Below are positions 25,164 to 32,692 of a DNA stretch of 35,204 nucleotides, piece after piece (within the stretch, counting starts at the first letter, position 1; each line of letters starts with the position of its first letter). Under the pieces are notes generated by a model. It ran no database searches and had not been told where the DNA came from. It was given only the letters and a program-made list of their open reading frames with translations. The stretch covers positions 1 through 35,204 of the forward strand of contig JAAWNY010000029.1 of NCBI GenBank assembly GCA_022799175.1, given 5' to 3'. The translations under genes were made by a program, and so were the position numbers. The DNA is from Lachnospiraceae bacterium. Its GTDB lineage: Bacteria; Bacillota; Clostridia; Lachnospirales; Lachnospiraceae.

Positions 25164-25384
25164 TATGGACGGCAGATTCTATCATGTACAAGATTATGGT
25201 GCGGCAATGGAAAATATGCTCTTCCCTTTTGCATGTTCTGGAAGAATTGCGTATGGTATGTCTGCTGCCTATAAGAATTGCGGCAGAAGAGGTAATTCCG
25301 ACAAAAGGGAAGAAATCTTTTGAAGAACATGCATGGTTTAATCTCGATGTAAAAGTCGCGAGAACTGTGGATATCAACCAGTAA
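25160..25384 (+). pseudogene. Remnant of a nitroreductase-family gene (C-terminal pieces, frame broken)
   Basis: Two reading frames carry pieces of one family. In the frame of ATG 25165, VQDYGAAMENML resembles the nitroreductase segment that precedes the FMN-contact helix. In the frame of 25160, from about 25230, MVCLLPIRIAAEEVIPTKGK followed by KSFEEHAWFN resembles the usual C-terminal end (VLLPIGxPAEEP...PxEERAWFN). The roughly 20-30 residues expected between the two pieces are missing and the frame changes, so the gene is decayed. An ATGA overlap with the phosphatase suggests it was once an intact operon partner or was placed there by a deletion. The assignment rests on motif memory, not on a search. 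Confidence 0.5.
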
Positions 25385-25386
25385 CC

Positions 25387-26301
25387 CTACTTGAAAACCT
25401 TAAAGGTTTTTATGATATCTTCTTGAATACGATAGGCATTGGCGTTGATTTCGCTTTCTTTAAAGGCATCAAAGCTGACCATCCAGTTTTTCATGCCAGT
25501 CGGGGTTACCGGGATGTAAACGGCAGTATTTAAAAAGTCACAAGAACCTTCACACAACAGATAAGAGTGATATTCTGTCTGAAATGGTTTTGTGGTCCAA
25601 GAGAGTATATCCGTATCCAATTTCAGACGTTCATTCAGCTTTCCGCTTTCCACATATGCCTGGATTGCTTCGTGGGAACTGAAATCTTCGGAGTCTGATA
25701 CTGGCATGACCATAATCTTTCCATAGTCTCGGACCGGATTCATGGATACTTCTGAGCGCTCATCCCGGATGCTGACTTGCCCAAAGGAAGTCCAAACGAC
25801 GACAGAGGCTATGGTTTCCTCCTCTTTTTTTAGCGAATAGACCAGAATAGTACTTTCTTTTGTCTGGACATCGAATCGATATCCGGCCAGGTCTGAAATA
25901 TTTAAAACTTGTTGGAGATACGAATTCAGACCGCCGCTTTGTATATATTGGTCGATCTCGTCTTCTGTGCCTATCAGCGCAGAATCCTGGAATGTTTCAA
26001 ATTCATGAGTGGGTTTTGATATCTCTGAGCTATTGTAGAAAACAATGGGACAGATTTTGTTAGTGCCAAAAGACCAGCTTCCAGGATATTCGATGTAGAA
26101 TAAGTCATTGTCTAGGTAGCGAAGGGGATGGCCATCTGGCCCGGCCTTATCCGGAATAGAATGGATAGCACAGTAGGCAAAGGAAACCGTTGGCGCGGAA
26201 TCTGCTGGTTCGGCAGCAAAAGCAGGAACAATGGCAAGAGCAGACGACAGCATGCAACAGGCAAGGAATGAAGATAATCCTTTTTTGTGATTTGTTTTCA
26301 T
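25387..26301 (-). CDS. Secreted protein of unknown function
   Basis: A 304-residue protein, the only protein gene on the minus strand. The N-terminus MKTNHKKGLSSFLACCMLSS with an Ala-rich region ending AFA is a clear type I signal peptide (cleavage near residue 29). The mature part has no transmembrane segment and repeats a pattern of short strands, with tracts such as YLDNDLFYIEYPGSWSFG and SFGQVSIRDE that recall LpqN/PsbP-like proteins. The family is not recognised. The start is ATG at 26301 with AAAGGAGG 8 bases upstream; an extension to 26346 is ignored. Two similar halves are possible (DSALIGTEDEIDQYIQSGGL against DSEDFSSHEAIQAYVESGKL), suggesting an internal duplication. Confidence 0.85.
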   Translation of the reverse strand: MKTNHKKGLSSFLACCMLSSALAIVPAFAAEPADSAPTVSFAYCAIHSIPDKAGPDGHPLRYLDNDLFYIEYPGSWSFGTNKICPIVFYNSSEISKPTHEFETFQDSALIGTEDEIDQYIQSGGLNSYLQQVLNISDLAGYRFDVQTKESTILVYSLKKEEETIASVVVWTSFGQVSIRDERSEVSMNPVRDYGKIMVMPVSDSEDFSSHEAIQAYVESGKLNERLKLDTDILSWTTKPFQTEYHSYLLCEGSCDFLNTAVYIPVTPTGMKNWMVSFDAFKESEINANAYRIQEDIIKTFKVFK

Positions 26302-26358
26302 AAATAATTCCTCCTTTTGAATTGAAAAACGGCTGTACTTACACATCAGGATATGATA

Positions 26359-26387
26359 AATATATCAGAAAAAGGTCAGGATAACAA
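26359..26387 (-). promoter_or_regulatory. Promoter of the secreted protein gene
   Basis: On the minus strand TTGTTA (26387-26382), 17-bp spacer, TATATT (26364-26359), preceded by an extended -10 TGA. It lies about 58 bases before the start. Confidence 0.6.
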
Positions 26388-26403
26388 TAGTTCTTAAAAT
26401 GTT

Positions 26404-26421
26404 TTCCTTTTTTAAAAGGAA
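26404..26421. promoter_or_regulatory. Inverted repeat upstream of potA
   Basis: TTCCTTTT (26404-26411) and AAAAGGAA (26414-26421) form a perfect 8-bp dyad with a 2-base centre in the divergent region between potA and the secreted-protein gene. It may be an operator; no clear -35/-10 for potA is visible nearby. Confidence 0.4.
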
Positions 26422-26462
26422 GAAAAAATACACATAGTAAAATATCGATAAGGAGACGAATT

Positions 26463-27572
26463 GTGGCAGAACATATACTGGAACTGGATGGAATCAAAAA
26501 GAGTTTTGACAAGACCCAAGTACTGAAAGGCATCCATCTGTCCATCCAGCAGGGAGAATTTATTACTTTCCTTGGTGCATCTGGCTGTGGGAAGACTACT
26601 ACTCTGCGGATCATTGCCGGTTTGGAAACTCCAGACGAGGGAAAAGTCTTTCTGAATGGGAAGGATGTAACAGGTTTGGAGCCTAATCGGAGGAATGTAA
26701 ATACGGTATTTCAGAATTATGCTCTGTTTCCTCACATGAATGTATTTTCCAATATTGCTTATGGTCTTCGGTTGAAACGATTACCGAAAAAAGAAATTGT
26801 CAAAAAAGTGGAGGAAATACTGGAGCTAGTGCAGCTATCCGGATATGAAAAACGAATGCCTTTTGAGCTTTCCGGTGGACAGAAGCAGCGGGTGGCGATT
26901 GCTCGGGCGGTGGTCAACAATCCGCAAGTGTTGCTTCTTGATGAGCCTTTGGGGGCGTTGGATCTGCAACTTCGCCGACAGATGCAGATTGAGCTGAAGC
27001 GTATTCAGAAACGTCTGAAAATTACATTTATCTACATTACGCACGATCAGGAGGAAGCTCTTAACATGTCCGACCGGATCGTGGTGATGGATAATGGACA
27101 ACTAGAGCAGGTAGGTACCCCCAATGAAATCTATTATCATCCGAGAACCAGTTATGTGGCACGGTTTGTAGGAACGGCCAATATTTTGTCTGGGCGGTTA
27201 ACCCGGGTGGAAGATGGGATTGCCTGGGTTGAGGTTGTCTGTCAGTCTAGAGAACCGGCAGTTCTGGTTCGGGCAAAGCTTACGGCAGCTCAGGCAGAGA
27301 AAAATCAGTTGGGACAGATAAAACCGGGACAGAAGGTATCTATGGCTGTGCGAAGTGAAAATATTCTGTTGGAAAAGGAAGCGGGTCCAGGTTTGCGTCT
27401 TTCGGTGATTGAGAAAAACTTTGCTGGGGGAATGTTGCGCATTTGTCTGGACGGAGGCTTGCAGGGAGAATTGGTATCGAGTCGTCAGGGGATGGATTCT
27501 GCTTTTCAGGCTGGCGATAGGATCACGGCATACTGGGAGCCAGAGCATGGAATATTGGTCGATCTGGAATGA
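26463..27572 (+). CDS. potA: Spermidine/putrescine ABC transporter ATPase
   Basis: A 369-residue ATP-binding subunit. Walker A is LGASGCGKTTT (37-47), the Q loop follows in NTVFQNYALFPHM, the ABC signature LSGGQKQR is at about 136-143, Walker B VLLLDEPLGALD at about 156-167, and the H loop in YITHDQEEAL. A C-terminal TOBE domain (about 240-365) is typical of the PotA/CysA group. The start is GTG, with AAGGAG 7 bases upstream. The order potA-potB-potC-potD and tight overlaps mark a polyamine importer operon. Confidence 0.93.
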   Translation: MAEHILELDGIKKSFDKTQVLKGIHLSIQQGEFITFLGASGCGKTTTLRIIAGLETPDEGKVFLNGKDVTGLEPNRRNVNTVFQNYALFPHMNVFSNIAYGLRLKRLPKKEIVKKVEEILELVQLSGYEKRMPFELSGGQKQRVAIARAVVNNPQVLLLDEPLGALDLQLRRQMQIELKRIQKRLKITFIYITHDQEEALNMSDRIVVMDNGQLEQVGTPNEIYYHPRTSYVARFVGTANILSGRLTRVEDGIAWVEVVCQSREPAVLVRAKLTAAQAEKNQLGQIKPGQKVSMAVRSENILLEKEAGPGLRLSVIEKNFAGGMLRICLDGGLQGELVSSRQGMDSAFQAGDRITAYWEPEHGILVDLE

Positions 27573-27593
27573 TATATGGAGGAAACCAGAAAA

Positions 27594-28502
27594 ATGGGGC
27601 AAACTACGAAAGAAAGCGAAACGATTGTGCGATGGAAAAAAACAAAACCAACAACAAGGAGAAACCGGTGGTGGCTGATTGTGATGCCCTTATATCTGTT
27701 TACGATTTTTTTTGTTGCGCTTCCTATGGTGTATCTGTTGGTTCTAAGCTTTTTAACCAGGGCTAGAACCTGGGGTGTGGTGAATGAATTTACATTAGAT
27801 AATTATATCCGGATTGCGAAGCCAGTTTATTTAAATACGTTTAAAGAGTCCTTTCAGATGGCTGTCATTACTACCGCCGGAACTTTGCTGATCGGATATC
27901 CTTTTGGATATTTTATGGCTCGAATGTCGGCAAGAACCAAAAGCCTGATGATGCTTTTGGTAGTGATTCCTTTCTGGACGAGTGCTTTGATGCGCATGTA
28001 TGGTTGGATTATCATTTTTCGCAGCAATGGACTTCTTGATAAGTTGCTTATGGGGATGGGGCTTACCGATTCGCCACAAAAGCTGTTGTATTCTTATCCG
28101 GCGGTTCTGGTAGGAATGATATATTCTCTTTTGCCCTTTATGATCCTTTCTATCTATTCCAGCACGGATAAGATGGATTGGAGTCTGGTGGAGGCAGCGA
28201 GAGATTTAGGGGCAACAAGAGGGAAAGCCTTTTTTACGATCACCATGAAACTGACGTTGCCAGGGATTTTGTCGGGCATTGTGTTGGTGTTTATCCCCTC
28301 TATGGGACTGTTTTTTATCGCCGATATTTTAGGCGGTGGTAAGATTATGCTGGTGGGAAATCTGATCCAGAATCAGCTTCAAAATGGCAGGGATTGGCCG
28401 TTTGCTGCTGCCTTGTCCGTAGTCCTGATGATATTTACCTCTGTGATGATTTGGATTTATCGCAGAGTGACAGGAGTAAGGGAGCTGGAGGGATTATTGT
28501 GA
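27594..28502 (+). CDS. potB: Spermidine/putrescine ABC transporter permease PotB
   Basis: A 302-residue inner-membrane permease with six predicted transmembrane helices, the first at about 27-47 (WWLIVMPLYLFTIFFVALPM). The EAA loop that meets the ATPase is VEAARDLGATRGKAFFTITM. ATG 27594 is chosen because GGAGGA at 27578-27583 sits 10 bases before it; an ATG at 27576 in frame overlaps that site. The stop overlaps the GTG of potC. Confidence 0.92.
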   Translation: MGQTTKESETIVRWKKTKPTTRRNRWWLIVMPLYLFTIFFVALPMVYLLVLSFLTRARTWGVVNEFTLDNYIRIAKPVYLNTFKESFQMAVITTAGTLLIGYPFGYFMARMSARTKSLMMLLVVIPFWTSALMRMYGWIIIFRSNGLLDKLLMGMGLTDSPQKLLYSYPAVLVGMIYSLLPFMILSIYSSTDKMDWSLVEAARDLGATRGKAFFTITMKLTLPGILSGIVLVFIPSMGLFFIADILGGGKIMLVGNLIQNQLQNGRDWPFAAALSVVLMIFTSVMIWIYRRVTGVRELEGLL

Positions 28503-29284
28503 GAAGAAGGATTCGATTTTCCGTTATTTATCAGGTCATTCTGTTACTGTTAATGTACATACCTATTTGTGTAGTAGTCATCTATTCCTTTAATGAATCG
28601 CGCAATTCGACGATCTGGACCGGATGGAGTCTCGATTGGTATCGAAAGTTGATGAAAAACCGTTCTTTGTTGGAAGCATTAAAAAACAGCGTGATTTTGG
28701 CAACGATAAGCAGTGGGGCGGCAGGAATCATCGGAACGCTAGGAGCAGTCGGTATGGCCAGAATCGGCTGGCGAAGTAAAGGTGTCGTGGAATATATTTC
28801 TTCGATTCCGATTATGATTCCGGAAATTATTTTAGGAATGGTGTTTATGGCCTTTTTTGCCATGCTGAACCTGCCTTTTGGCATGGTGACTCTGGTTCTT
28901 GGCCATACCACTTTTTGTGTGCCTTATGTGTATATGATGGTGAAAGCCAGCCTAGTGGGGATTGACCGATCTCTGGGGGAAGCGGCAAAAGATCTGGGAG
29001 CTTCAGAAAGAAGAGCATTTTTTGATATCACCTTGCCGTTGATTCTGCCAGCCGTGTTTTCGGGTATGCTTCTGGCTTTTGCCATGTCGTTGGACGATGT
29101 GGTGATTAGTATTTTTGTGACAGGTGCGAAGACGAACACGCTTCCCATACGTATTTATACACAGTTAAAATCAGGTGTGACGCCAGAGATCAACGCATTG
29201 TGTACGCTTATGTTGGCGGTGACTTTTTTGCTAGTGGGGATGTCAAGACTGTTAGGAGGCATCAGAAAAAAATACCCTCAGTGA
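28499..29284 (+). CDS. potC: Spermidine/putrescine ABC transporter permease PotC
   Basis: A 261-residue permease with about six transmembrane helices; the first (YQVILLLLMYIPICVVVIYS) follows a basic N-terminus. The EAA loop is GEAAKDLGASERRAFFDITL. SFNESRNSTIWTGWSLDWY matches the usual PotC/PotI periplasmic segment. The start is GTG 28499 with GGAGGG upstream, overlapping the potB stop by four bases. An earlier in-frame ATG at 28394 lies within potB and is rejected. Confidence 0.92.
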   Translation: MRRRIRFSVIYQVILLLLMYIPICVVVIYSFNESRNSTIWTGWSLDWYRKLMKNRSLLEALKNSVILATISSGAAGIIGTLGAVGMARIGWRSKGVVEYISSIPIMIPEIILGMVFMAFFAMLNLPFGMVTLVLGHTTFCVPYVYMMVKASLVGIDRSLGEAAKDLGASERRAFFDITLPLILPAVFSGMLLAFAMSLDDVVISIFVTGAKTNTLPIRIYTQLKSGVTPEINALCTLMLAVTFLLVGMSRLLGGIRKKYPQ

Positions 29285-29308
29285 GCGAATGGCCTTTATT
29301 CACTGAGG
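29276..29308 (+). other. Hairpin spanning the potC stop, before potD
   Basis: A perfect 9-bp stem CCTCAGTGA (29276-29284) pairs with TCACTGAGG (29300-29308), 15-nt loop. It includes the potC stop codon. No U-tract follows, so it probably affects processing or relative expression of the binding protein. Confidence 0.55.
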
Positions 29309-29350
29309 TGAGATTTATGGAGGAAGAAAATGCGAAGGAGGAAAAGGATT

Positions 29351-30433
29351 ATGAGAAAAACAAAAGGATTTTTTGCTGTGCTGATGGCGATGGCTTTGGT
29401 GGTGGTCAGCCTTTCGGGATGCAAGGGAAGCGGTGGGGAAAGTGAGAAGAAAGAAAAGGGTGATCCTGGTGAGCTGAATATTTATACCTGGGCAGAATAT
29501 GTTCCTCAGGATGTGATCGACCGTTTTGAGTCTGAGACGGGAATTCGGGTGAATTATACGAATTTTGAGGCGAATGAGGAAATGTTAGCAAAGTTAGAGA
29601 CCAGTGAGGGCGGAGAATATGATATTATCATTGCTTCGGACTATATCATTAAGATCGCGGCAGAAGAAGGGTTAGTGAAAGAGCTGGATAAAGAAAAGAT
29701 TCCAAATTTTAAAAATATTGATCCTGTTTTCCAGAATTTTTTTTATGATCCGGAAAATAAATTGACAGTTCCTTATGGTCCGGGGATTCCTTTATTGGTG
29801 TATGATCCATCGGTGGTTACCTGTGAAATCACTGGCTATGATTCTTTATGGGATGCGTCGCTAAAGGATAATCTAGCGTTGATGGATAGTGAGCGGGTAG
29901 TTATGGGAATGACCTTAAAAACCATGGGGGAGTCATTTAATACAGAGGATTTGGATGTGATCCGGGCAGCCGGGAATAAATTGATGGAGCTGGCGCCCAA
30001 TGTACGGGTGCTGAGTCAGAATCAGACGCAGGATTATCTGCTTAGCGGAGAAGTGAGTGCGGCGTTTCTCTTTACTTCTCAGGTTGTTTTGGCATTGAGC
30101 CAGAATCCGGAGCTAGAGGTGGTTTATCCCAAAGAGGGACTTGGTTTTGGGGTGGATGCTGCATTTATTCCATCAAAAGCTCCGAACAGCGATAATGCCC
30201 ATGCGTTTTTGAATTTTATTTTGGACGGGGAAATGGGGGCGCAAATAGCACAACAGACTTATTATCTTTGTCCTAATCAGGCGTCTTATGAGTTTCTGGA
30301 TGAGGAGTTTAAGAAAAGCTTGATTATCAGTACAGATGATGTTCCCAATGGGGAATTTATTCAGGATGTAGGGCCGGAGGCGACATCATTACATGAGGAG
30401 TTTTGGACGGAGTTTAAGGCGGCGCTGGATTAA
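29351..30433 (+). CDS. potD: Spermidine/putrescine-binding lipoprotein PotD
   Basis: A 360-residue extracytoplasmic binding protein anchored as a lipoprotein; the lipobox is LSGC with Cys24. The mature protein starts with a Ser/Gly/Lys linker, then ELNIYTWAEYVPQDVIDRFE, which is a clear PotD/PotF opening. GEYDIIIASDYIIKIAAEEG and VPYGPGIPLLVYD are further family regions. AAGGAGG ends 9 bases before ATG 29351; an ATG at 29330 overlaps this site. It completes potABCD. Polyamine preference (spermidine or putrescine) is not resolved. Confidence 0.92.
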   Translation: MRKTKGFFAVLMAMALVVVSLSGCKGSGGESEKKEKGDPGELNIYTWAEYVPQDVIDRFESETGIRVNYTNFEANEEMLAKLETSEGGEYDIIIASDYIIKIAAEEGLVKELDKEKIPNFKNIDPVFQNFFYDPENKLTVPYGPGIPLLVYDPSVVTCEITGYDSLWDASLKDNLALMDSERVVMGMTLKTMGESFNTEDLDVIRAAGNKLMELAPNVRVLSQNQTQDYLLSGEVSAAFLFTSQVVLALSQNPELEVVYPKEGLGFGVDAAFIPSKAPNSDNAHAFLNFILDGEMGAQIAQQTYYLCPNQASYEFLDEEFKKSLIISTDDVPNGEFIQDVGPEATSLHEEFWTEFKAALD

Positions 30434-30477
30434 AAGGGGCGTTTGCGGATTAAAAAATTGGAAATTTTAAAATTTGA

Positions 30478-30506
30478 TTGACAAATGTTTTTTTCGGAGT
30501 TATGAT
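30478..30506 (+). promoter_or_regulatory. Promoter of the T-box leader
   Basis: Consensus TTGACA (30478-30483), 17-bp spacer, TATGAT (30501-30506). The inferred start of transcription is near 30513. This is among the strongest promoters in the window. Confidence 0.85.
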
Positions 30507-30512
30507 TAGCAA

Positions 30513-30809
30513 TAATTTTACAAGTAAATGTGTTGATAAGGAAGAGTACCGATTACGAAGTCTGCAGAGAGCCATGGATAGGTGTGACATGGTGACTGGA
30601 TTTTCGGGAAAATCGCCTTTGAGCAGTCTGACTGAAGGAAAAAACCGATAAGTATCTGTGTAGGTCAAACCGGTGGGTGTCCGTTACTACGCCGCCTGTT
30701 ATACCGCGAAAGCGGTCAGATGGGAATGAGTGACTGCCATCAGGCAGTAATAAGGGTGGTACCGCAGAAGTTTTAGCTTTTGTCTCTTAGGGAGGCAAAA
30801 GCTTTTTTT
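30513..30809 (+). promoter_or_regulatory. T-box riboswitch, predicted isoleucine-specific
   Basis: The full T-box layout is visible. The S-turn strand AGTA (30545-30548) is followed by AGAGAG and GGTGTGA of the distal stem I loops. CCGA (30548-30551) pairs with TCGG (30604-30607). The 3' specifier strand is GAAA-ATC-G (30608-30615), giving specifier ATC (Ile), followed by CCTTTGAG. The T-box AAGGGTGGTACCGC (30752-30765) has bulge TGGT, which fits a tRNA ending in A-CCA as expected for tRNA-Ile. The antiterminator TAAGGG (30751-30756) can pair with CTCTTA (30784-30789), competing with the terminator. The nearest downstream genes are the dctPQM TRAP transporter. Start coordinate is inferred from the promoter. 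Confidence 0.88.
30775..30809 (+). terminator. Terminator of the T-box leader
   Basis: A 12-bp stem, AGCTTTTGTCTC (30775-30786) with GAGGCAAAAGCT (30792-30803), one G-U, 5-nt loop, then a run of T to 30809. Its left arm is shared with the antiterminator. Confidence 0.92.
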
Positions 30810-30833
30810 GTTTTTAAAAAAGTAAGGTCATAT

Positions 30834-30950
30834 CTGCTGTCAGAGACAGCAGTTGACAAACAGATATCTCACAACAAGCAGTGAGATATTTGTTCCTTGC
30901 GATATTGCCGAATACCTATGTGCTACAATATTTGGCTTATGGATCGCAAG
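30834..30950 (+). other. Three consecutive hairpins between the T-box and dctP
   Basis: First: CTGCTGTC (30834-30841) with GACAGCAG (30845-30852). Second: a 14-bp stem 30859-30872 with 30881-30894, one G-U, 8-nt loop. Third: CTTGCGAT (30896-30903) with ATCGCAAG (30943-30950), enclosing an inner stem of CCGAATA with TATTTGG. No coding frame is present. The third brackets a possible promoter. Confidence 0.6.
30921..30929 (+). promoter_or_regulatory. Possible extended -10 promoter upstream of dctP
   Basis: TGC-TACAAT at 30921-30929 is a good extended -10; there is no convincing -35 at 16-18 bp (a TTGCGA at 30897-30902 is 21 bp away). If active it would transcribe dctPQM independently of the T-box. 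Confidence 0.4.
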
Positions 30951-30993
30951 AATAAATATTATGTATGATTTATTTTAAGGAGGATGAACAATT

Positions 30994-32091
30994 ATGAAAA
31001 AAAATGGAAAAATGATGGCGCTGGCTTTGTCAGCAATGTTAGCTTTGAGCATGACTGGCTGTGGTTCTTCTGAAAGCCAGAGTACAGGGACCACAGCAGA
31101 CCAGAAAGAGACTACAGCAGCTGAGGCTTCGGCAGAGAGTAAAGAGGCTGATGACAGCAAGCAGGCGCCGGCGGAGGGAGCCACAGTATTTAAGCTGGGA
31201 ACTACTGTTAATGAGCAGGACAGTTTTCAGGTAGCGGCAGAAAAGTTTGCGGAACTGGTGGCAGAGCGCACAAATAACGCTTATGCGATTGAGATTTATC
31301 CCAACGGAACCCTTGGTGGTGAGCGTGATATGCTGGAGAGTATGCAGATTGGCACCTTGGATATGGGTATTATTACCAGCGGCCCATTTATCAATTTTTC
31401 TTCTGCCATGGGAGTTTTAGATATGCCGTATCTGTTTGCCAGCAATGAAGAGGCGTATGCGGTGCTAGATGGCGAGATTGGTCGCGAGCTTTTGGATACT
31501 TTGGAGGATTCCGGTCTGAAAGGTTTGGCTTATGCAGAGCGTGGTTTCCGTAACTTGACCAATAGCGTAAAGCCAATTCAGACAGCAGCCGATCTTTCTG
31601 GCATGACGATTCGTATTATGGAAAATGACGTATATACGGCCAGCTTTCAGGCAATGAATGTCAATGCCACTCCGATGGCATGGGCAGATGCTTTGACAGC
31701 ATTGCAGCAGGGAACCGTACAGGGCCAGGAAAATCCGATCAATGTAATCTATTCTTATAGTTTGTGGGAATCCCAGAAATATGTGACACTGGACCGCCAT
31801 TCTTACTCTACAGCGATTATTACCATGAGCGCGGCTTTGTTTGACTCTCTGGATGCGGATACTCAACAGATCTTTTTGGATGCAGCTCAGGAGGCGGCCG
31901 AATATGAGCGTGCATGGGTGGCGGATCAGGAAAGCTCTCAGCTTCAGGCTTTGAAGGACAATGGTATGGAAGTGATTGAGAATCCGGATTTGGCGTCCTT
32001 TAAAGAGGCAGTGCAGCCGGTATATGATCAGTATAGTGAGTACAGCGATTATGTGGCCAGAATTCAGGAAGTAATTGCAAATATGCAGTAA
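30994..32091 (+). CDS. dctP: TRAP transporter substrate-binding lipoprotein, DctP family
   Basis: A 365-residue extracytoplasmic binding protein. The lipobox is LSMTGC with Cys23, followed by a Ser/Thr/Glu-rich linker (about 24-62). The mature domain has FKLGTTVNEQDSFQVAAEKF, IEIYPNGTLGGERDMLESMQ and MTIRIMENDVYTASFQAMNV, whose Arg normally holds the substrate carboxylate, and LQQGTVQGQENPINVI. TRAP systems use a sodium gradient to import organic acids. GGAGGATG lies before ATG with AAGGAGG 11 bases upstream. The T-box suggests the substrate relates to isoleucine. Confidence 0.93.
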   Translation: MKKNGKMMALALSAMLALSMTGCGSSESQSTGTTADQKETTAAEASAESKEADDSKQAPAEGATVFKLGTTVNEQDSFQVAAEKFAELVAERTNNAYAIEIYPNGTLGGERDMLESMQIGTLDMGIITSGPFINFSSAMGVLDMPYLFASNEEAYAVLDGEIGRELLDTLEDSGLKGLAYAERGFRNLTNSVKPIQTAADLSGMTIRIMENDVYTASFQAMNVNATPMAWADALTALQQGTVQGQENPINVIYSYSLWESQKYVTLDRHSYSTAIITMSAALFDSLDADTQQIFLDAAQEAAEYERAWVADQESSQLQALKDNGMEVIENPDLASFKEAVQPVYDQYSEYSDYVARIQEVIANMQ

Positions 32092-32113
32092 TTCCAATAA
32101 AAACGTAAGAAAT

Positions 32114-32156
32114 GGTCAGGAATATTGCTTTTTGAATGTTAAGCTGTTTCCTGACC
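32114..32156 (+). other. Hairpin between dctP and dctQ
   Basis: GGTCAGGAA (32114-32122) pairs perfectly with TTCCTGACC (32148-32156) around a 25-nt loop. There is no U-tract, so partial termination or mRNA stabilisation of the dctP message is more likely than a full stop. Confidence 0.6.
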
Positions 32157-32193
32157 GCTTCTTTAGGACCATTTATGAAAGGGGATTCCTATC

Positions 32194-32691
32194 TTGATTA
32201 TTGTTCATGGTATTCATAAACTCAGTGATATACTGGATAAAATTGTGGAGGTCGTGATCGTATTCATGCTGGGGGCGATGGTGGTGATTACAGGAGCGCA
32301 GATTGTCTGCCGCATTTTCTTTACCTCGCTGGCCTGGAGTGAAGAGGCGACCCGATATCTGCTAATCTGGAGCACACTGTTAGGTGCTGGCTGTGTGTAC
32401 AAACATGCCGGTCATATCTCTATTTCTATTGTCCAGGATATTTTACCAGACAAAGCAAAGGATGTGCTGCAAATCGTGATTCATGGCTTGTGCAGTTTCC
32501 TTTTTGTTTTGATTATGTATTATGGAATTCAGTATTTTGGAAGACAGGGAAAGCAGCTTTCTCCTGCGATGCGTCTGCCTATGCGCTATATTTATACCTG
32601 CATTCCGATTGGCTGTGGGATTATGGCGTTTCATGCGCTGGATGCCGTGATCCAGAGTTTTTTGCATTTGCTGGGAAAGGAGGAAGCATAA
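32194..32691 (+). CDS. dctQ: TRAP transporter small permease, DctQ family
   Basis: A 165-residue membrane protein with four predicted helices (about 15-40, 50-70, 93-113, 130-155). RIFFTSLAWSEEATRYLLIW is the usual DctQ region, and GCVYKHAGHISISIV follows. The start is TTG, with AAAGGGG 9 bases upstream; nearby ATGs are in other frames. The one-base gap to dctM shows coupling. Confidence 0.9.
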   Translation: MIIVHGIHKLSDILDKIVEVVIVFMLGAMVVITGAQIVCRIFFTSLAWSEEATRYLLIWSTLLGAGCVYKHAGHISISIVQDILPDKAKDVLQIVIHGLCSFLFVLIMYYGIQYFGRQGKQLSPAMRLPMRYIYTCIPIGCGIMAFHALDAVIQSFLHLLGKEEA

Positions 32692-32692
32692 T

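Noticed and set aside
25392-25410. AT-rich hairpin at the end of the minus-strand gene as a bidirectional terminator
   Set aside because: A 7-bp stem of mostly A-T pairs lying inside the coding end; too weak to call.
30434-30477. Terminator for potABCD before the T-box promoter
   Set aside because: Only weak A-T dyads are present; no GC-rich stem with a U-tract.
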